Source: a virus. From it: a DNA stretch of 64,000 nt. The DNA is taken from the IMG/VR virus record IMGVR_UViG_3300037804_000222, positions 26,772 to 90,771 of that record, one strand, 5' to 3'. Position numbers and translations under genes: made by a program. Of the stretch, positions 38,281 through 48,892 are shown one piece after another. How positions within the stretch are numbered: the first letter of the stretch is position 1; every line of letters begins with the position of its first letter. Below the pieces are notes generated by a model that saw only the letters and a program-made list of their open reading frames with translations, was not told the DNA's origin and made no database searches.

Positions 38281-41200
38281 ATGGCTAAAAAAATATCTTC
38301 TGTAAATCCTGAAATACCTTCTAATTCTTGTCCTTTCGAGACTAATTTTGAATTAGCAGGTGAGCCAACATTAAGGGTAGATGAACTAATGGGGGGAGAA
38401 GAAGGAAATGCTTTGTCTGATGCACTTACTGAAGATATGGCGAGAGGCTTAATATCTACTCATATTCCCCAATCAAAAGCGGCTACTCCTACCTCTACTC
38501 CAGTAAGCCCTCAAAACTTAGTTTATATTCCAATACTTTTTAAGATTTGTTATAATACTAAACAAGACGGAGAGGCATTTCCATCTCGAGAGACTATTAA
38601 TATAATACACTCTAATGTACAAGCAATAGTAGCTAGAGCAAATAATATACTATCAGGAACAATTAATAATTCTGGGGATGCAGCACAAGCCGATGGTAAT
38701 TGGGATACCCCGCTAAGTCTCCACGGAGTTGCATCTAACTTTAGATTTTTTCTACCTTGGAAGATGCCTAAAGAATATTTATATCCCTTTTTAAAAAATC
38801 CTGCTGTACAGCATATGACAGGAGCAGATTTATCTTCTCCACAAGCCTATCAAAATAATTTTGATTATGGTCTTTATAATATTCCAGATCCTAATAATAT
38901 AGGCTATACTAGCTCGTATACTTATGATGATATAAAGAATAAAAGACTTGCAGTTATAGCACAACACAATAATATAATAGGGGCTCCTGGGCAATATATA
39001 CCGCAGCTGGTATCTGAGCTTGAAACTGAAAAAGCAGTTTTAGAAAATATGGAAAATGATTATTTCTTTTTCCTTGCAGAAACTCCTGGGATATTATTTT
39101 TTAAAGTTTTTGAAGACTTAGAAGGGTTTTCAGTTAGTCAGGGTTCGGACCCCGCATATCAAAGATTAGCTATTTTAGGGAATGAGCATGGAGAATTACC
39201 TCCTTACAATTCGATATGGGGAACCCATGTATTTTGTAGTTTTAATTCTTGGAGGGTATTACATAGAAGTGTTTTAAGTAATCTCCCTGTTGTACCTGTA
39301 ATATCAAGTACTAAAGCGTCGAATAGTTCTATGCTTGGAGACGCTATACTAGGAGACGTAGTTAGACCTGGACTTATAAATGGTATGCGCTTTGGTAGTA
39401 TGTTCGAACAATCACAATCAGATGAAAGTTTAGATAAATTTTATTATAGTGTATTTCTACATGAATTTTTCCATACGCTTGGTTATGGGCATTGTAGAGA
39501 TGGCTTTAATATTTCAGGAGAAATTAATGGAGACGCGCTAGAAGGAATAGTACGAGCAAAATTGCGCAAGACAACTCTTCCAAATTCTTTTGGTAGAGGA
39601 CAAAGAATAAAATCTCCTTTAGATCCAAATAATTATTACGCAGGATTCGAACCTCCTTTTAAATATTACAATCCTGAAGATGCCGCTCATGATTTAAATA
39701 ATTTTAATACTCTACCTGATTTTGAAACTATAGATCCAGACGAAAAGAAATTTGTAGAAACTTCTATAAATTCAATATTTGAATGGACTAGTCTTTATTG
39801 GACATTGTATAAAGGAAATAATCCTGGGCACAAACTTTTTCTGCATCCTCCCCAAGGAGCAACCCAAAAGGCTAAAGAGCAATATGGAAAAATATTTGGA
39901 TTTATATCTCATCTTCCTACATTTTGGGGAGGCAGTTATACTATAAATGATGGGGGCAGTAAATCAATGCTTATAAATCCTACTACAATAGAATTTAATC
40001 ATACTATAGGAGATATTGTTGAGGAAGGATATTTATTTAGAATTAATGAGGATGGAACTGGGCTAATTAATAGTACAAGTGTAGGAATAGATGAAAGTAT
40101 GAGCTGGAGTACAGCTATGGAGGATTATTCATACTCGGGGTATTCTGAAGGAAATAATGAATGGTATTTACCTACATCAAGTGAACTTTTAGAAATGTAC
40201 AATACGATTGGGCCAGGTTCTCCGCAAGGTAATATAGGAGATTTTGATATAGATGAATATTGGTCTGGTACAGGATTTGGCAGTTCTTCATATACTGTTG
40301 ACTTCAGTGATGGCCATCAATATGTCCGTGCTCACGCATCACTAAAGAAAATTCGTGTTATTAAACAAATAGTGATTCCAGGAGAAGAAGTTAGAAAAGG
40401 ACCAGATATAACAGTATATAATCCTGTATGCGATAAAGATGATTCTACGAAATTTAATTTTTCGCTCCCATTTACTTTAGATTGGTATAACGATGAGTAC
40501 CCTCCTTTTCCATCTAATACTAGAGTGGAAGATATGTTTAGTCCAGACTTATGCCCTTGTTTATATTCTCCTCAAACTTTTAGCAATAATGCTGGAGAGG
40601 AAAAAACTGTTACTTTATTTTCACCATTAATAGATGATATTACGGGAGCTGAAATAACTACTACAACAGGACAAATAATAGATAGTGAAGATATTAGAGA
40701 GATTAATGATATATATTATTTAAACACAGAGTATCTTGCTGGTGATGAAAATACGAATAATATTATTCTTAATTATTTATTTGGAGAACAAGGGAATGAA
40801 ACAGTTAGTATATATGATTATTTTGGGAGACATAAAATAGGTTCGGACGGAAATCCTGACATTATTTCAAGAGCATGGCTAAAAACTGTGGGAGGAGTAG
40901 TTCTTCCTAATTTCCCAGTTTATATAGGATTTATGCCTGAAAGCCCATTGCCCGCTGCTTTTAAATTTGATCCTGAAAAAATAGCAACCGATAAAACTTT
41001 AGATATTGGAAAATTTTCTACAGTAAACGATATAAATGATCCTACTGTGTATAATAGTTGGTGGGTTAATTTTGATAGTCTAGTTAATAAATATCTTAGA
41101 GTTGGTAACTCTAATCCAAATAGCGATAATTATAATCCTTTTAAATTAGATTTTAATACAACAGGTGTAGCAGATTATATTAAAGGAGTTCCAAAAGCAA

Positions 41201-42318
41201 GTGGGGGATATTGGACGACGGAAGAGTTCGAAGATTTTAGTTCTGCAGATGCTTTTAATAGATACTACAATAGTTCTAATGCTTTAACATTTGAACCTTT
41301 CTTTAATAGAAAGATTCCCAACTCTACTAATCCTGCCTTAGACTTAATAGGGGATACATTATTTGGACCTTTTGATCAAAATACTGTGGGGAATATAATG
41401 TATTATAATTCCAATAGAGTAGAGCCAGTCTTACCATCTAAATCTATGCTACAGAGATTAAATTATTTAACAAATGATGCTGATGTAGGGGCTCTGCAAA
41501 TGATAAAGACTTTTGCTTCAGATCTATACGATGTTGAAAATGTATACTCGGGACTTTTACCAGATAAAAATCAACAATTTAGTAATTCATTGCAATCATA
41601 TATTACCACTGCTATGGATTATGTATATTCTCAAAGGGTTGCACCAGAAGATGTAACTTACGGGTGTACAAATCCAGATGCATGGAATTATAATGAATTT
41701 GCAACTATTAATGATAACTCTTGTATTGATAGAGTATTTGGGTGTACAGATCCTGCTGGAATCGGATATAATCTTTTAGCTAATACAGATGATGGTTCTT
41801 GTGAGTATTATAGTTTAATTCCAACAGAGGTAGAGTTAATTACTATATGCCCCTCGGAACTTAGCGAAGCATGTAATACATACGAAGGAGAATATATACC
41901 TGTAGATATATATGATGCAATTTCACAAAGCCATACCCTTCTAAATATAGCTCCCTCATCGGACGAAAATATTATTAGATCTATGATTACTGATCTTAGC
42001 CATCATTTTTGGAGTAAACCAGAAAAAGTTGCGATATTTAATAAATACAGATATTCAGGAGGAGATTGTACTAATCCATTAGGAAGTACCTCAGAAGGTA
42101 GTTTAAATTTGGGAGGAGGATGTATTAATATTCCAGACCCTAGTATATGTGTATTCCCTACAATTCATAATTATCAATGTGATTTATTAGGAAATCTAAC
42201 AGCTGCTGAATCTGGATTTAGCTTTGAGGGGTCTTCAGGGGTTATGCCTTTTGCAGAATTTGTAACGTATTTTGATGGATTATCTTCAGGAGATAATACT
42301 ATAGGAACTTGTAATTAA
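38281..42318 (+). CDS. giant metzincin metalloprotease-like protein, 1345 aa
   Basis: N-terminal strand VYIPILFKICYNTKQD, then zinc motif HEFFHTLGYGH (394-404), an intact HExxHxxGxxH. A Met-turn-like NIMYYN is near 1040, so either a large insertion lies in the catalytic domain or the second element is unrelated. Around 575-705 is a DUF1566/FISUMP-like segment (NEWYLPTSSELLEMYN, YWSGTGFG, VRAHASLKKIRVIKQ). At ~1125-1180 two Cys repeats (GCTNPDAWNYNEFATI..., GCTDPAGIGYNLLANT...). Likely a tail or surface enzyme that digests host envelope or extracellular protein. Confidence 0.75.
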   Translation: MAKKISSVNPEIPSNSCPFETNFELAGEPTLRVDELMGGEEGNALSDALTEDMARGLISTHIPQSKAATPTSTPVSPQNLVYIPILFKICYNTKQDGEAFPSRETINIIHSNVQAIVARANNILSGTINNSGDAAQADGNWDTPLSLHGVASNFRFFLPWKMPKEYLYPFLKNPAVQHMTGADLSSPQAYQNNFDYGLYNIPDPNNIGYTSSYTYDDIKNKRLAVIAQHNNIIGAPGQYIPQLVSELETEKAVLENMENDYFFFLAETPGILFFKVFEDLEGFSVSQGSDPAYQRLAILGNEHGELPPYNSIWGTHVFCSFNSWRVLHRSVLSNLPVVPVISSTKASNSSMLGDAILGDVVRPGLINGMRFGSMFEQSQSDESLDKFYYSVFLHEFFHTLGYGHCRDGFNISGEINGDALEGIVRAKLRKTTLPNSFGRGQRIKSPLDPNNYYAGFEPPFKYYNPEDAAHDLNNFNTLPDFETIDPDEKKFVETSINSIFEWTSLYWTLYKGNNPGHKLFLHPPQGATQKAKEQYGKIFGFISHLPTFWGGSYTINDGGSKSMLINPTTIEFNHTIGDIVEEGYLFRINEDGTGLINSTSVGIDESMSWSTAMEDYSYSGYSEGNNEWYLPTSSELLEMYNTIGPGSPQGNIGDFDIDEYWSGTGFGSSSYTVDFSDGHQYVRAHASLKKIRVIKQIVIPGEEVRKGPDITVYNPVCDKDDSTKFNFSLPFTLDWYNDEYPPFPSNTRVEDMFSPDLCPCLYSPQTFSNNAGEEKTVTLFSPLIDDITGAEITTTTGQIIDSEDIREINDIYYLNTEYLAGDENTNNIILNYLFGEQGNETVSIYDYFGRHKIGSDGNPDIISRAWLKTVGGVVLPNFPVYIGFMPESPLPAAFKFDPEKIATDKTLDIGKFSTVNDINDPTVYNSWWVNFDSLVNKYLRVGNSNPNSDNYNPFKLDFNTTGVADYIKGVPKASGGYWTTEEFEDFSSADAFNRYYNSSNALTFEPFFNRKIPNSTNPALDLIGDTLFGPFDQNTVGNIMYYNSNRVEPVLPSKSMLQRLNYLTNDADVGALQMIKTFASDLYDVENVYSGLLPDKNQQFSNSLQSYITTAMDYVYSQRVAPEDVTYGCTNPDAWNYNEFATINDNSCIDRVFGCTDPAGIGYNLLANTDDGSCEYYSLIPTEVELITICPSELSEACNTYEGEYIPVDIYDAISQSHTLLNIAPSSDENIIRSMITDLSHHFWSKPEKVAIFNKYRYSGGDCTNPLGSTSEGSLNLGGGCINIPDPSICVFPTIHNYQCDLLGNLTAAESGFSFEGSSGVMPFAEFVTYFDGLSSGDNTIGTCN

Positions 42319-42326
42319 ATATAAAA

Positions 42327-42599
42327 ATGACAACTATTATATTAACAGGAAATATAAATATACCAAATTACTTCTTTACATCAGAAGGAAATTCGTATAT
42401 AGGTACGTATACTGTGTCTTCAGATCCCTTTATTTTAACAGGGATTGACGCAAATTCTTTGCAGCAGATACTCTATTTTAGAAATTATTTACTTCAATCG
42501 GGGGACGTACAATTAACAGAATTGGAACTTTTAAGCAAAAAATTTCAAAATACCAAAGATAAGATGGAAAAAATTGTTAAATTTACAAATTCTAAATAG
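42327..42599 (+). CDS. hypothetical protein, 90 aa
   Basis: Short protein with a beta-rich start (IILTGNINIPNYFFTSEG) and a C-terminal coiled-coil-like helix (LTELELLSKKFQNTKDKMEK). No function recognised. It lies between the metzincin gene and the 166-aa protein. Confidence 0.55.
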   Translation: MTTIILTGNINIPNYFFTSEGNSYIGTYTVSSDPFILTGIDANSLQQILYFRNYLLQSGDVQLTELELLSKKFQNTKDKMEKIVKFTNSK

Positions 42600-42603
42600 A
42601 CTA

Positions 42604-43104
42604 ATGGCAAATACATATAAAAATATTTCTACTAAGTACTTACAAGTAAAAGAAGCTTTCTCTTCTTATACTAATAAATTTATAGCTAATAGTGGCTCTG
42701 GTATAATTTCTAATAAGAAAATACGTAAGATCAATATTATAGCTATGTGGATAGATTATATTCAAAAGTGTTTGAATTCTAAGTCTTCTGATAAATATGA
42801 TAAAGTAAGTCAACTACTTGATTTAATAGCTATAGAGTTTGGGACAATATATAAAACAGAAGAAAAAGTTCAATTAGAAAATAGATTAGCTTCAGGGGTT
42901 CAAGCCTCAAATGCTTCCGAGTCTACAGTATTAACAGATGAACAATCTCCAATAATAACTGAAGGAGGAGATCCTATAGAATTTGAAGAAGTTAGTACTA
43001 CTACTCCTTCTATAGGTCCCTCACAATTTCAGGAGGAGATCTCTCAGCTTATTACTGATCCTAGACAAGTAAGAAAGGATCCTAGACAAGGAAGAAAATA
43101 TTAA
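42604..43104 (+). CDS. hypothetical protein, 166 aa
   Basis: I chose the ATG at 42604, 4 bp after the preceding stop (an in-frame ATG at 42574 overlaps the previous gene). Helical first half, low-complexity Pro/Thr/Glu-rich second half, and a terminal basic repeat (DPRQVRKDPRQGRK). It could be a small adaptor or chaperone for the adhesion proteins; unsupported by motif. Confidence 0.5.
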   Translation: MANTYKNISTKYLQVKEAFSSYTNKFIANSGSGIISNKKIRKINIIAMWIDYIQKCLNSKSSDKYDKVSQLLDLIAIEFGTIYKTEEKVQLENRLASGVQASNASESTVLTDEQSPIITEGGDPIEFEEVSTTTPSIGPSQFQEEISQLITDPRQVRKDPRQGRKY

Positions 43105-43122
43105 AATATAAAATTATAAAAA

Positions 43123-44655
43123 ATGAAAATATCTAAATTACCCAAAACTTCTGCAAGCGCTAAAACAGATCTTCTCACTATTGTTCAAGGAGGGGTTACT
43201 AAGTCTATTTCTAAAAAAGATTTATTAGGATCTTTAGAATCGCAACTAGCTTCAGCTGCTGCAGAAATTAAAAGTTTAAAAACACAATTAGGAAAACGAA
43301 GTATTAGTAAAGATACTCCTTTTTTTAATAAACCTGTATCGGCCTCAGATCCTACAGCTTCTTCACATTTAACAACTAAAAGTTATGTAGATGGAGAATT
43401 GTTTAATGTAGTTAAAAATGATGGTACAGCAAAGCTATTTAATAATTTATCGTACCATACTCATCCCGACGCATTTGCAGACACAGATGTTGTAGATAAA
43501 AAGTTTGTAGATACTGAACTTAAAAATACTTTAAAGACTATTAAGAAAGATAAAGGCGACTCTGGTTACCCTGCTGCATCTGCAGGAGAGTGTTTTATAC
43601 TTGAAACTAGTGTAGATATATTTGCTACCAATGGTCCTGAAGTGCAAGAAGGAGATTTATTAATATGTATAGAAGATTCTGAGGGAGGGGCTCACGGAGC
43701 TGTAGGCCACCAATTTGCTATTGTTAATACTAATGTAGTATTTTCAACAGAGGATTCTGCAGGAATTCTTAAAGTTGCCAAGGAAGAAGATTTAGTAGAT
43801 TTAGATGCTGGAGACTCTGCACTAACTCCTGAAAAATATAAAAGAGCTCTTGAATTAGGAAGTGAATATAATAGAACTATAGTAGTTACTAGTACTCACA
43901 CATTACTAGAAGAAGAGAGAGGTATTATAGGGGTAGATTGCCGACGTAATGCAGTAACATTAACTTTACCTTCTATTGGAAGATTAAATAATTCTAAGAT
44001 TGCTAAATTTCTTATAAAAGATGAGTATAGAAATTCATTAAAAAATAATATAATACTAGTAACTTCTGGTGGGGACACTATACAAGGCTCTAGAACTTAT
44101 TTAATAAATTCTAATGGAGCTTCTGTTAAATTATATAACGATGGCGCAGATAAATGGTATTTAGAGAGTAATGTATCCTCTAGCACTGAGACAGGTTCGG
44201 GAGTTAAAAGTTTTATAACTGATGATATTACAAACGGGGAAAGAGTTACTACTACAGGGGCATATGAATCCGTTATGAGTATAGATGTAGATTTAAGAGA
44301 GTACCCAATTGGTACAGGATTTAAAGTTGTATCTCATTGTTTTGCTGCAGATAATAGTAATACAAAAACAGTGGCTATTGGTATAGATGGGACTCAAACA
44401 TTGGCATCCTCTTTAACAGGTACAACCGCTCCTGCCCTTAAATTTATTCATCATGAAGCTACTGTTTTACATTCCGATACTGCTAAGTATTTTATATTTG
44501 GTACTATTCATACAGGAGCAGATGATACTGCAGCAGGACTAACAAATAATATAGATTTAGATTGGAATTCTACTATAAAAGTTAGTGTAGATGTAAATGT
44601 AGGCACTGCAACAGATATTAATGTATATGCTTTACAAGTAATTCCTTATAAATAA
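43123..44655 (+). CDS. tail-fibre-like protein, 510 aa
   Basis: The N-terminus (ISKLPKTSASAKTDLLTIVQGG) is the attachment-type start seen in phage tail fibres ('...t.tDll.vvqgG.tk.i...dll'), followed by a coiled coil (SLESQLASAAAEIKSLKTQL, ~50-70) and SSHLTTKSYVDGEL ('atTksYVD', the phage fibre segment). The C-terminal half is beta-rich. A trimeric fibre is likely. Confidence 0.7.
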   Translation: MKISKLPKTSASAKTDLLTIVQGGVTKSISKKDLLGSLESQLASAAAEIKSLKTQLGKRSISKDTPFFNKPVSASDPTASSHLTTKSYVDGELFNVVKNDGTAKLFNNLSYHTHPDAFADTDVVDKKFVDTELKNTLKTIKKDKGDSGYPAASAGECFILETSVDIFATNGPEVQEGDLLICIEDSEGGAHGAVGHQFAIVNTNVVFSTEDSAGILKVAKEEDLVDLDAGDSALTPEKYKRALELGSEYNRTIVVTSTHTLLEEERGIIGVDCRRNAVTLTLPSIGRLNNSKIAKFLIKDEYRNSLKNNIILVTSGGDTIQGSRTYLINSNGASVKLYNDGADKWYLESNVSSSTETGSGVKSFITDDITNGERVTTTGAYESVMSIDVDLREYPIGTGFKVVSHCFAADNSNTKTVAIGIDGTQTLASSLTGTTAPALKFIHHEATVLHSDTAKYFIFGTIHTGADDTAAGLTNNIDLDWNSTIKVSVDVNVGTATDINVYALQVIPYK

Positions 44656-44661
44656 TAACAG

Positions 44662-45420
44662 ATGGCACAAAAAAATTATAATATTGCGGTATTAAATTCT
44701 TTAAATAAAGCAAGAGCTGGAAATAAAGAATCTTTTACTATTGGATATAGCATATCAGACGATTTGCTTAAAAAAGTATCTGATGGAGGTATTTTAAATT
44801 CTAGACTATCTTCAGTAGAATTCCCTTTAAATGTTTTGAGTGCTTTAAATTTTTGGAGAGATGTTTTTAATACTATCTACGCTTCAAATAAAAAAATATC
44901 AGGATCTTTTACTTTGAAGTTTGTAAATAATTCTGACTCTACTAATGATTTGAATATAGGAATAAAAGGATTTAAAGGTAAAGGTCATATACAAATAAAA
45001 GGTAATTCGATACAGCTAAATTTAAATACTAAATGGAAAGCTTTGCCTTATAGTTCGGGAACAGATATTTTTTCTTATGTTGTATATGGTGTGGGTAAAA
45101 TCCTGCAGTTAGGAGATTCTCAGACAATAGGAACCATACTGAATAAATCGCACCTACAAGTAAATTATATGCCTTACTACTCTTTAAATATAGGAGAAGA
45201 TGGGGTGGTATCAGATCCAATTTCTATTTTAGATAAAAGTACTATTAAAAGTATTAAAAGAACTTATGGGAGTATGACATATTCATATCCTATAGTTTAT
45301 GGGTGTACAGATCCTAATGCCGATAATTTTAATCCTAAAGCTACCAGATCAGAGAGGTCTTGTATATATAGTACAAAAACTTTTTCATCTCCATATATTA
45401 CTAAAAATATAAATAAATGA
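44662..45420 (+). CDS. hypothetical protein with one GCTD repeat, 252 aa
   Basis: Beta-rich N-terminal ~190 residues, then at the C-terminus (~213-240) GCTDPNADNFNPKATRSERS, followed by C: one copy of the Cys repeat used in several proteins here. The repeat holds two Cys, likely disulphide-bonded. Part of the adhesion block; overlaps the 1151-aa gene by 4 bp (ATGA). Confidence 0.6.
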   Translation: MAQKNYNIAVLNSLNKARAGNKESFTIGYSISDDLLKKVSDGGILNSRLSSVEFPLNVLSALNFWRDVFNTIYASNKKISGSFTLKFVNNSDSTNDLNIGIKGFKGKGHIQIKGNSIQLNLNTKWKALPYSSGTDIFSYVVYGVGKILQLGDSQTIGTILNKSHLQVNYMPYYSLNIGEDGVVSDPISILDKSTIKSIKRTYGSMTYSYPIVYGCTDPNADNFNPKATRSERSCIYSTKTFSSPYITKNINK

Positions 45421-48400
45421 GCGTAGATATTAATTATACAGATGGGCATAAAGTAATTAATTTTAGTGGGGCAACTCCTACATTTGGAGATTTAAAGAAT
45501 TCTAATTTTGGAGTATTTAATAATTACTCTTCAAATTCATTTAGTTCTGTATTTCCCGATGACCAATTAGCGTTGGCACTATCTTCTTTTACTATATATT
45601 CAGAAGAGGGAGTTCCTAAGATTACTGTATTTGCAGATACGAATGGTTATATAAGAGCGTTTAACAGAGATATTCAACCTTTAAGCGGCCCATCTTCTCA
45701 GCAATGGTCTCAAATGGTTGGAAATGCGGCCTTTATGACGTCATGGAGTGGAGGATTTATAGATCTTCACGAGGCTGATTTTTGTCCTACAGTTGCAACT
45801 ATAATTGAAGAGCCAAATCAAGATGTTAGTAATAAACAGACTTTTCTTGTATCTGGAGATGATTGGACAAGTAAACTTTGGCTGCATCATTTCGATTTAG
45901 ATGCCCATCAACTTGATTCTAATGGAAATGAAATTATAGATTGCGCAAATTCTATAGATCCAGAGTATGGAAATGTAATTAATAAACAAGGGATGTTTAT
46001 AACCTCTAATCTACAGGAACATATTACATCTGCAATAACTATTAATTCAGATGAACCTACTGATGAGTCTATTAATGCTTCCTCTGATAAAGAAGCAGCA
46101 TTAGCTTTAAGAGAAGCTCTTATATATCCTGGCCTTAATATTACTACTACTTATAGTAGTTGTTATAAATTTTTTGTAATACCTGTAAAAACAGATGTTA
46201 TTGCTCTAAATAATAGTCCTGTTAATTTAGGGGTAGTACTTTTTGATTATGAATTAAATGCTTTTCAATATAGACATATAGCTTCAGATCTTTCGGCGGT
46301 TTCCACTTATATAAAAATTTCTAATGGGTATAATGGTAGTTATAAAAAAGTTTTAAGATATAGTGATTTAGAGCCTAATGATACAGCTATCTCTACATTT
46401 ACAGGATTTAGTTTTGATACTAATGGATTAAAAGCTACTGCAGGTAAAAAGTGGAACTCTAGTTCTAATCAGTTTTCTACAGGAGAGACCCTGTCGGGAA
46501 ATAATTGGGATATATTATATAGTCAACTTCCTGTAGCTTTTGGAAATAGATTATTAGCAGCTTCAGATACTACTATTTTAAGTGAAGCTGCGTTAGGAAC
46601 TTCTGACGCTTTAAGTGATTATGATACTTCTGCTGTAGAGTTAGAAGAAAAAAGCGACAATGTAGGATACTTTAATATCGCATATGGGACTAAGCATGGG
46701 TTTGTACTAATGCGTATGCATTCACACTGCCCTATTATTTTAGACCCTTCTACACCTGATGGTATAGAGTTACATATTCCTGGAGGTAAATGGGATTATA
46801 CAGAAACTATTAATGGAGTTGATTCAACTCCGATAAATGACGCGGGAGGATACACACCAATATCTATGGTGTTTTCTCCTGATAATAATTTTCTATACAC
46901 TGTTGTAGCTAAACCAGATGAAAGAGATAAAAGATATATTTGTATTTATGATTTAACTAATCCTGATGTAGATGCTATTAATAGTAGTGCTCAAATATAT
47001 GCAGATCCATTTGAGGCGGGAGTTAAAAATGTTAGGTTATTGGCTAATAATAAAATAGTTTTCTTTAGTCGATCTGGTAATGAGTATTCAGTATCTACTC
47101 CAGATATAGATACGCAAGCGGGAGTCTTAGGTTTTGATATTGGTGGTTATACGTCTAGTGCTAGTGAAGTAGATTTTTCAATTACTCCTATGAAAGGTTT
47201 ATGGTCTACAGCTAGCTCTAATAATACTTGGAAAGGGGCTAATACTCCTCCTATAGCCTCGGGCTCGGTTATGCTTGTTAATACTGCAACAACAGATAGT
47301 AGTGTAGCCACTCCTTATGGGTACCTAGATGTGCAAAATCCTGCAAATGGATTTACACCAACTGCTTCTTTAAATGCTGCAAATGCTGAGAACTGGATAA
47401 ATTCTGTATTAATATCAGACGGTAATAACTCTCCTTTTATAGCCGCAAAACTAGAAAGAATAGATAATGTAACTACTGTCACGATTTTTAATCCAAATAC
47501 TAATGATATAGAGCATATATTAACGCTAGATGATTCATATATTCATGATGAGTTTTATACTATGCCAGATTCTATTAGTTATGTTAAACTAGCATCTCCT
47601 GCAAATATGTATGGAATTCTAGTGCACTATGCTAATCATAATCCGCTACTTGTGAGCGGTGAAGCGGGGGCTGCCTTCTTTGGAGGAATGCAAGGAACTA
47701 ATACTCCAGATTCTTTTGTTGGTTATAATAAATCTTTTGTTTGTTTAGTAGAACTTTCAGCAGATAATACAGTAAATATTATCACTGATATGAGCTCTGA
47801 TAATCCCAACTTAGCTCCTTATAGCCCTCCTTTAGCAACCTGGAACATTGTAGGTTCGCAAGATTCGACTGGGAGTTCGAGGCAAATGCAAACTTTTGGA
47901 GGAATGAAAATTATTAGTCTTGATGGAGATGACAGTTATTTGATTGAGCTTAAGAATAATGATGATGATGTCTATCATGATATATCTTTCAATAGTGCTA
48001 AAGATATGTCTCATGATTATATTAGAGTTGAAATAAATATTAGTAATCTTAGTAGTGGGCATTCGGCGAGTACTTTATCTTATGATAGTGTTAATAACAC
48101 AGTATCTGCATTTACGGGAGCCACTGCGGCTTCTTTCAAGTATATAGGACTACCTTCTACTTTTGGGAAAAAGACTTCAATAACCCCTAATCCTCCTACA
48201 CATAGTTTTATAGCTGTTTCTCATGATGCTAATTTTATAGCTGGGTTTTATTATAATACTACAGCTGCCACTGTTCTTATATTTGCTCCCCACGCTACTA
48301 TGGAGTTTGAGCAAGATGATAGACATTTAGCATCAAAACTTAGTGAAGCTGCTTCTAGAAAGTTATCAGGATATATAGGAGAAGATTTTTATATTTCAGG

Positions 48401-48872
48401 AGCAGAGTTTGCAGCAAATAGAAGAAATCTTTATGTTCTTTTAAAACATAAAGCAGATGAAACTATTTCAAAGATAATTAAAATAGATATTGGAAATACT
48501 GATAACTATTACAATGGATATAATACAGAAGGACCATTTACAACTTATAATATACCAGAAAGTAATTTATTAGAAGTTTCAGAGTATCATTATACTACCG
48601 CTATATCTGTGAGTGAGGCTTATGCTGGATTTGAATTACCTCCAGGCGTTACTTCCGAAACTTTATTAGATACTTCTATACAAAATAATACCTATATAAC
48701 TGGAATGTTCAAGGCTTTAGATCATAGAATATATTTTATATGTGAAAATGAGGGTTCAACTGCCCTTACACTAGGACGGATAGTAAATCCTGATACTATT
48801 ATAGGGGCCCCAACATCAGCAACTAGATATATAAAAGCAGGAATACCTCTTACTATAAACGATCTTTCATAA
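45417..48872 (+). CDS. large beta-propeller-like protein, 1151 aa
   Basis: Repeating beta-strand/turn pattern with YVTN-like elements (SMVFSPDNNFLYTVV at ~484-498; SFIAVSHDANFIAGF at ~930) suggests one or more beta-propellers; aspartate- and asparagine-rich turns throughout. No signal peptide, no Cys. Such proteins in tailed phages are commonly adsorption or virion-surface proteins, but no binding motif is recognised. Translationally coupled to its upstream neighbour by an ATGA overlap. Confidence 0.6.
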   Translation: MSVDINYTDGHKVINFSGATPTFGDLKNSNFGVFNNYSSNSFSSVFPDDQLALALSSFTIYSEEGVPKITVFADTNGYIRAFNRDIQPLSGPSSQQWSQMVGNAAFMTSWSGGFIDLHEADFCPTVATIIEEPNQDVSNKQTFLVSGDDWTSKLWLHHFDLDAHQLDSNGNEIIDCANSIDPEYGNVINKQGMFITSNLQEHITSAITINSDEPTDESINASSDKEAALALREALIYPGLNITTTYSSCYKFFVIPVKTDVIALNNSPVNLGVVLFDYELNAFQYRHIASDLSAVSTYIKISNGYNGSYKKVLRYSDLEPNDTAISTFTGFSFDTNGLKATAGKKWNSSSNQFSTGETLSGNNWDILYSQLPVAFGNRLLAASDTTILSEAALGTSDALSDYDTSAVELEEKSDNVGYFNIAYGTKHGFVLMRMHSHCPIILDPSTPDGIELHIPGGKWDYTETINGVDSTPINDAGGYTPISMVFSPDNNFLYTVVAKPDERDKRYICIYDLTNPDVDAINSSAQIYADPFEAGVKNVRLLANNKIVFFSRSGNEYSVSTPDIDTQAGVLGFDIGGYTSSASEVDFSITPMKGLWSTASSNNTWKGANTPPIASGSVMLVNTATTDSSVATPYGYLDVQNPANGFTPTASLNAANAENWINSVLISDGNNSPFIAAKLERIDNVTTVTIFNPNTNDIEHILTLDDSYIHDEFYTMPDSISYVKLASPANMYGILVHYANHNPLLVSGEAGAAFFGGMQGTNTPDSFVGYNKSFVCLVELSADNTVNIITDMSSDNPNLAPYSPPLATWNIVGSQDSTGSSRQMQTFGGMKIISLDGDDSYLIELKNNDDDVYHDISFNSAKDMSHDYIRVEINISNLSSGHSASTLSYDSVNNTVSAFTGATAASFKYIGLPSTFGKKTSITPNPPTHSFIAVSHDANFIAGFYYNTTAATVLIFAPHATMEFEQDDRHLASKLSEAASRKLSGYIGEDFYISGAEFAANRRNLYVLLKHKADETISKIIKIDIGNTDNYYNGYNTEGPFTTYNIPESNLLEVSEYHYTTAISVSEAYAGFELPPGVTSETLLDTSIQNNTYITGMFKALDHRIYFICENEGSTALTLGRIVNPDTIIGAPTSATRYIKAGIPLTINDLS

Positions 48873-48892
48873 TTAAATAGAAATTAGACAGA

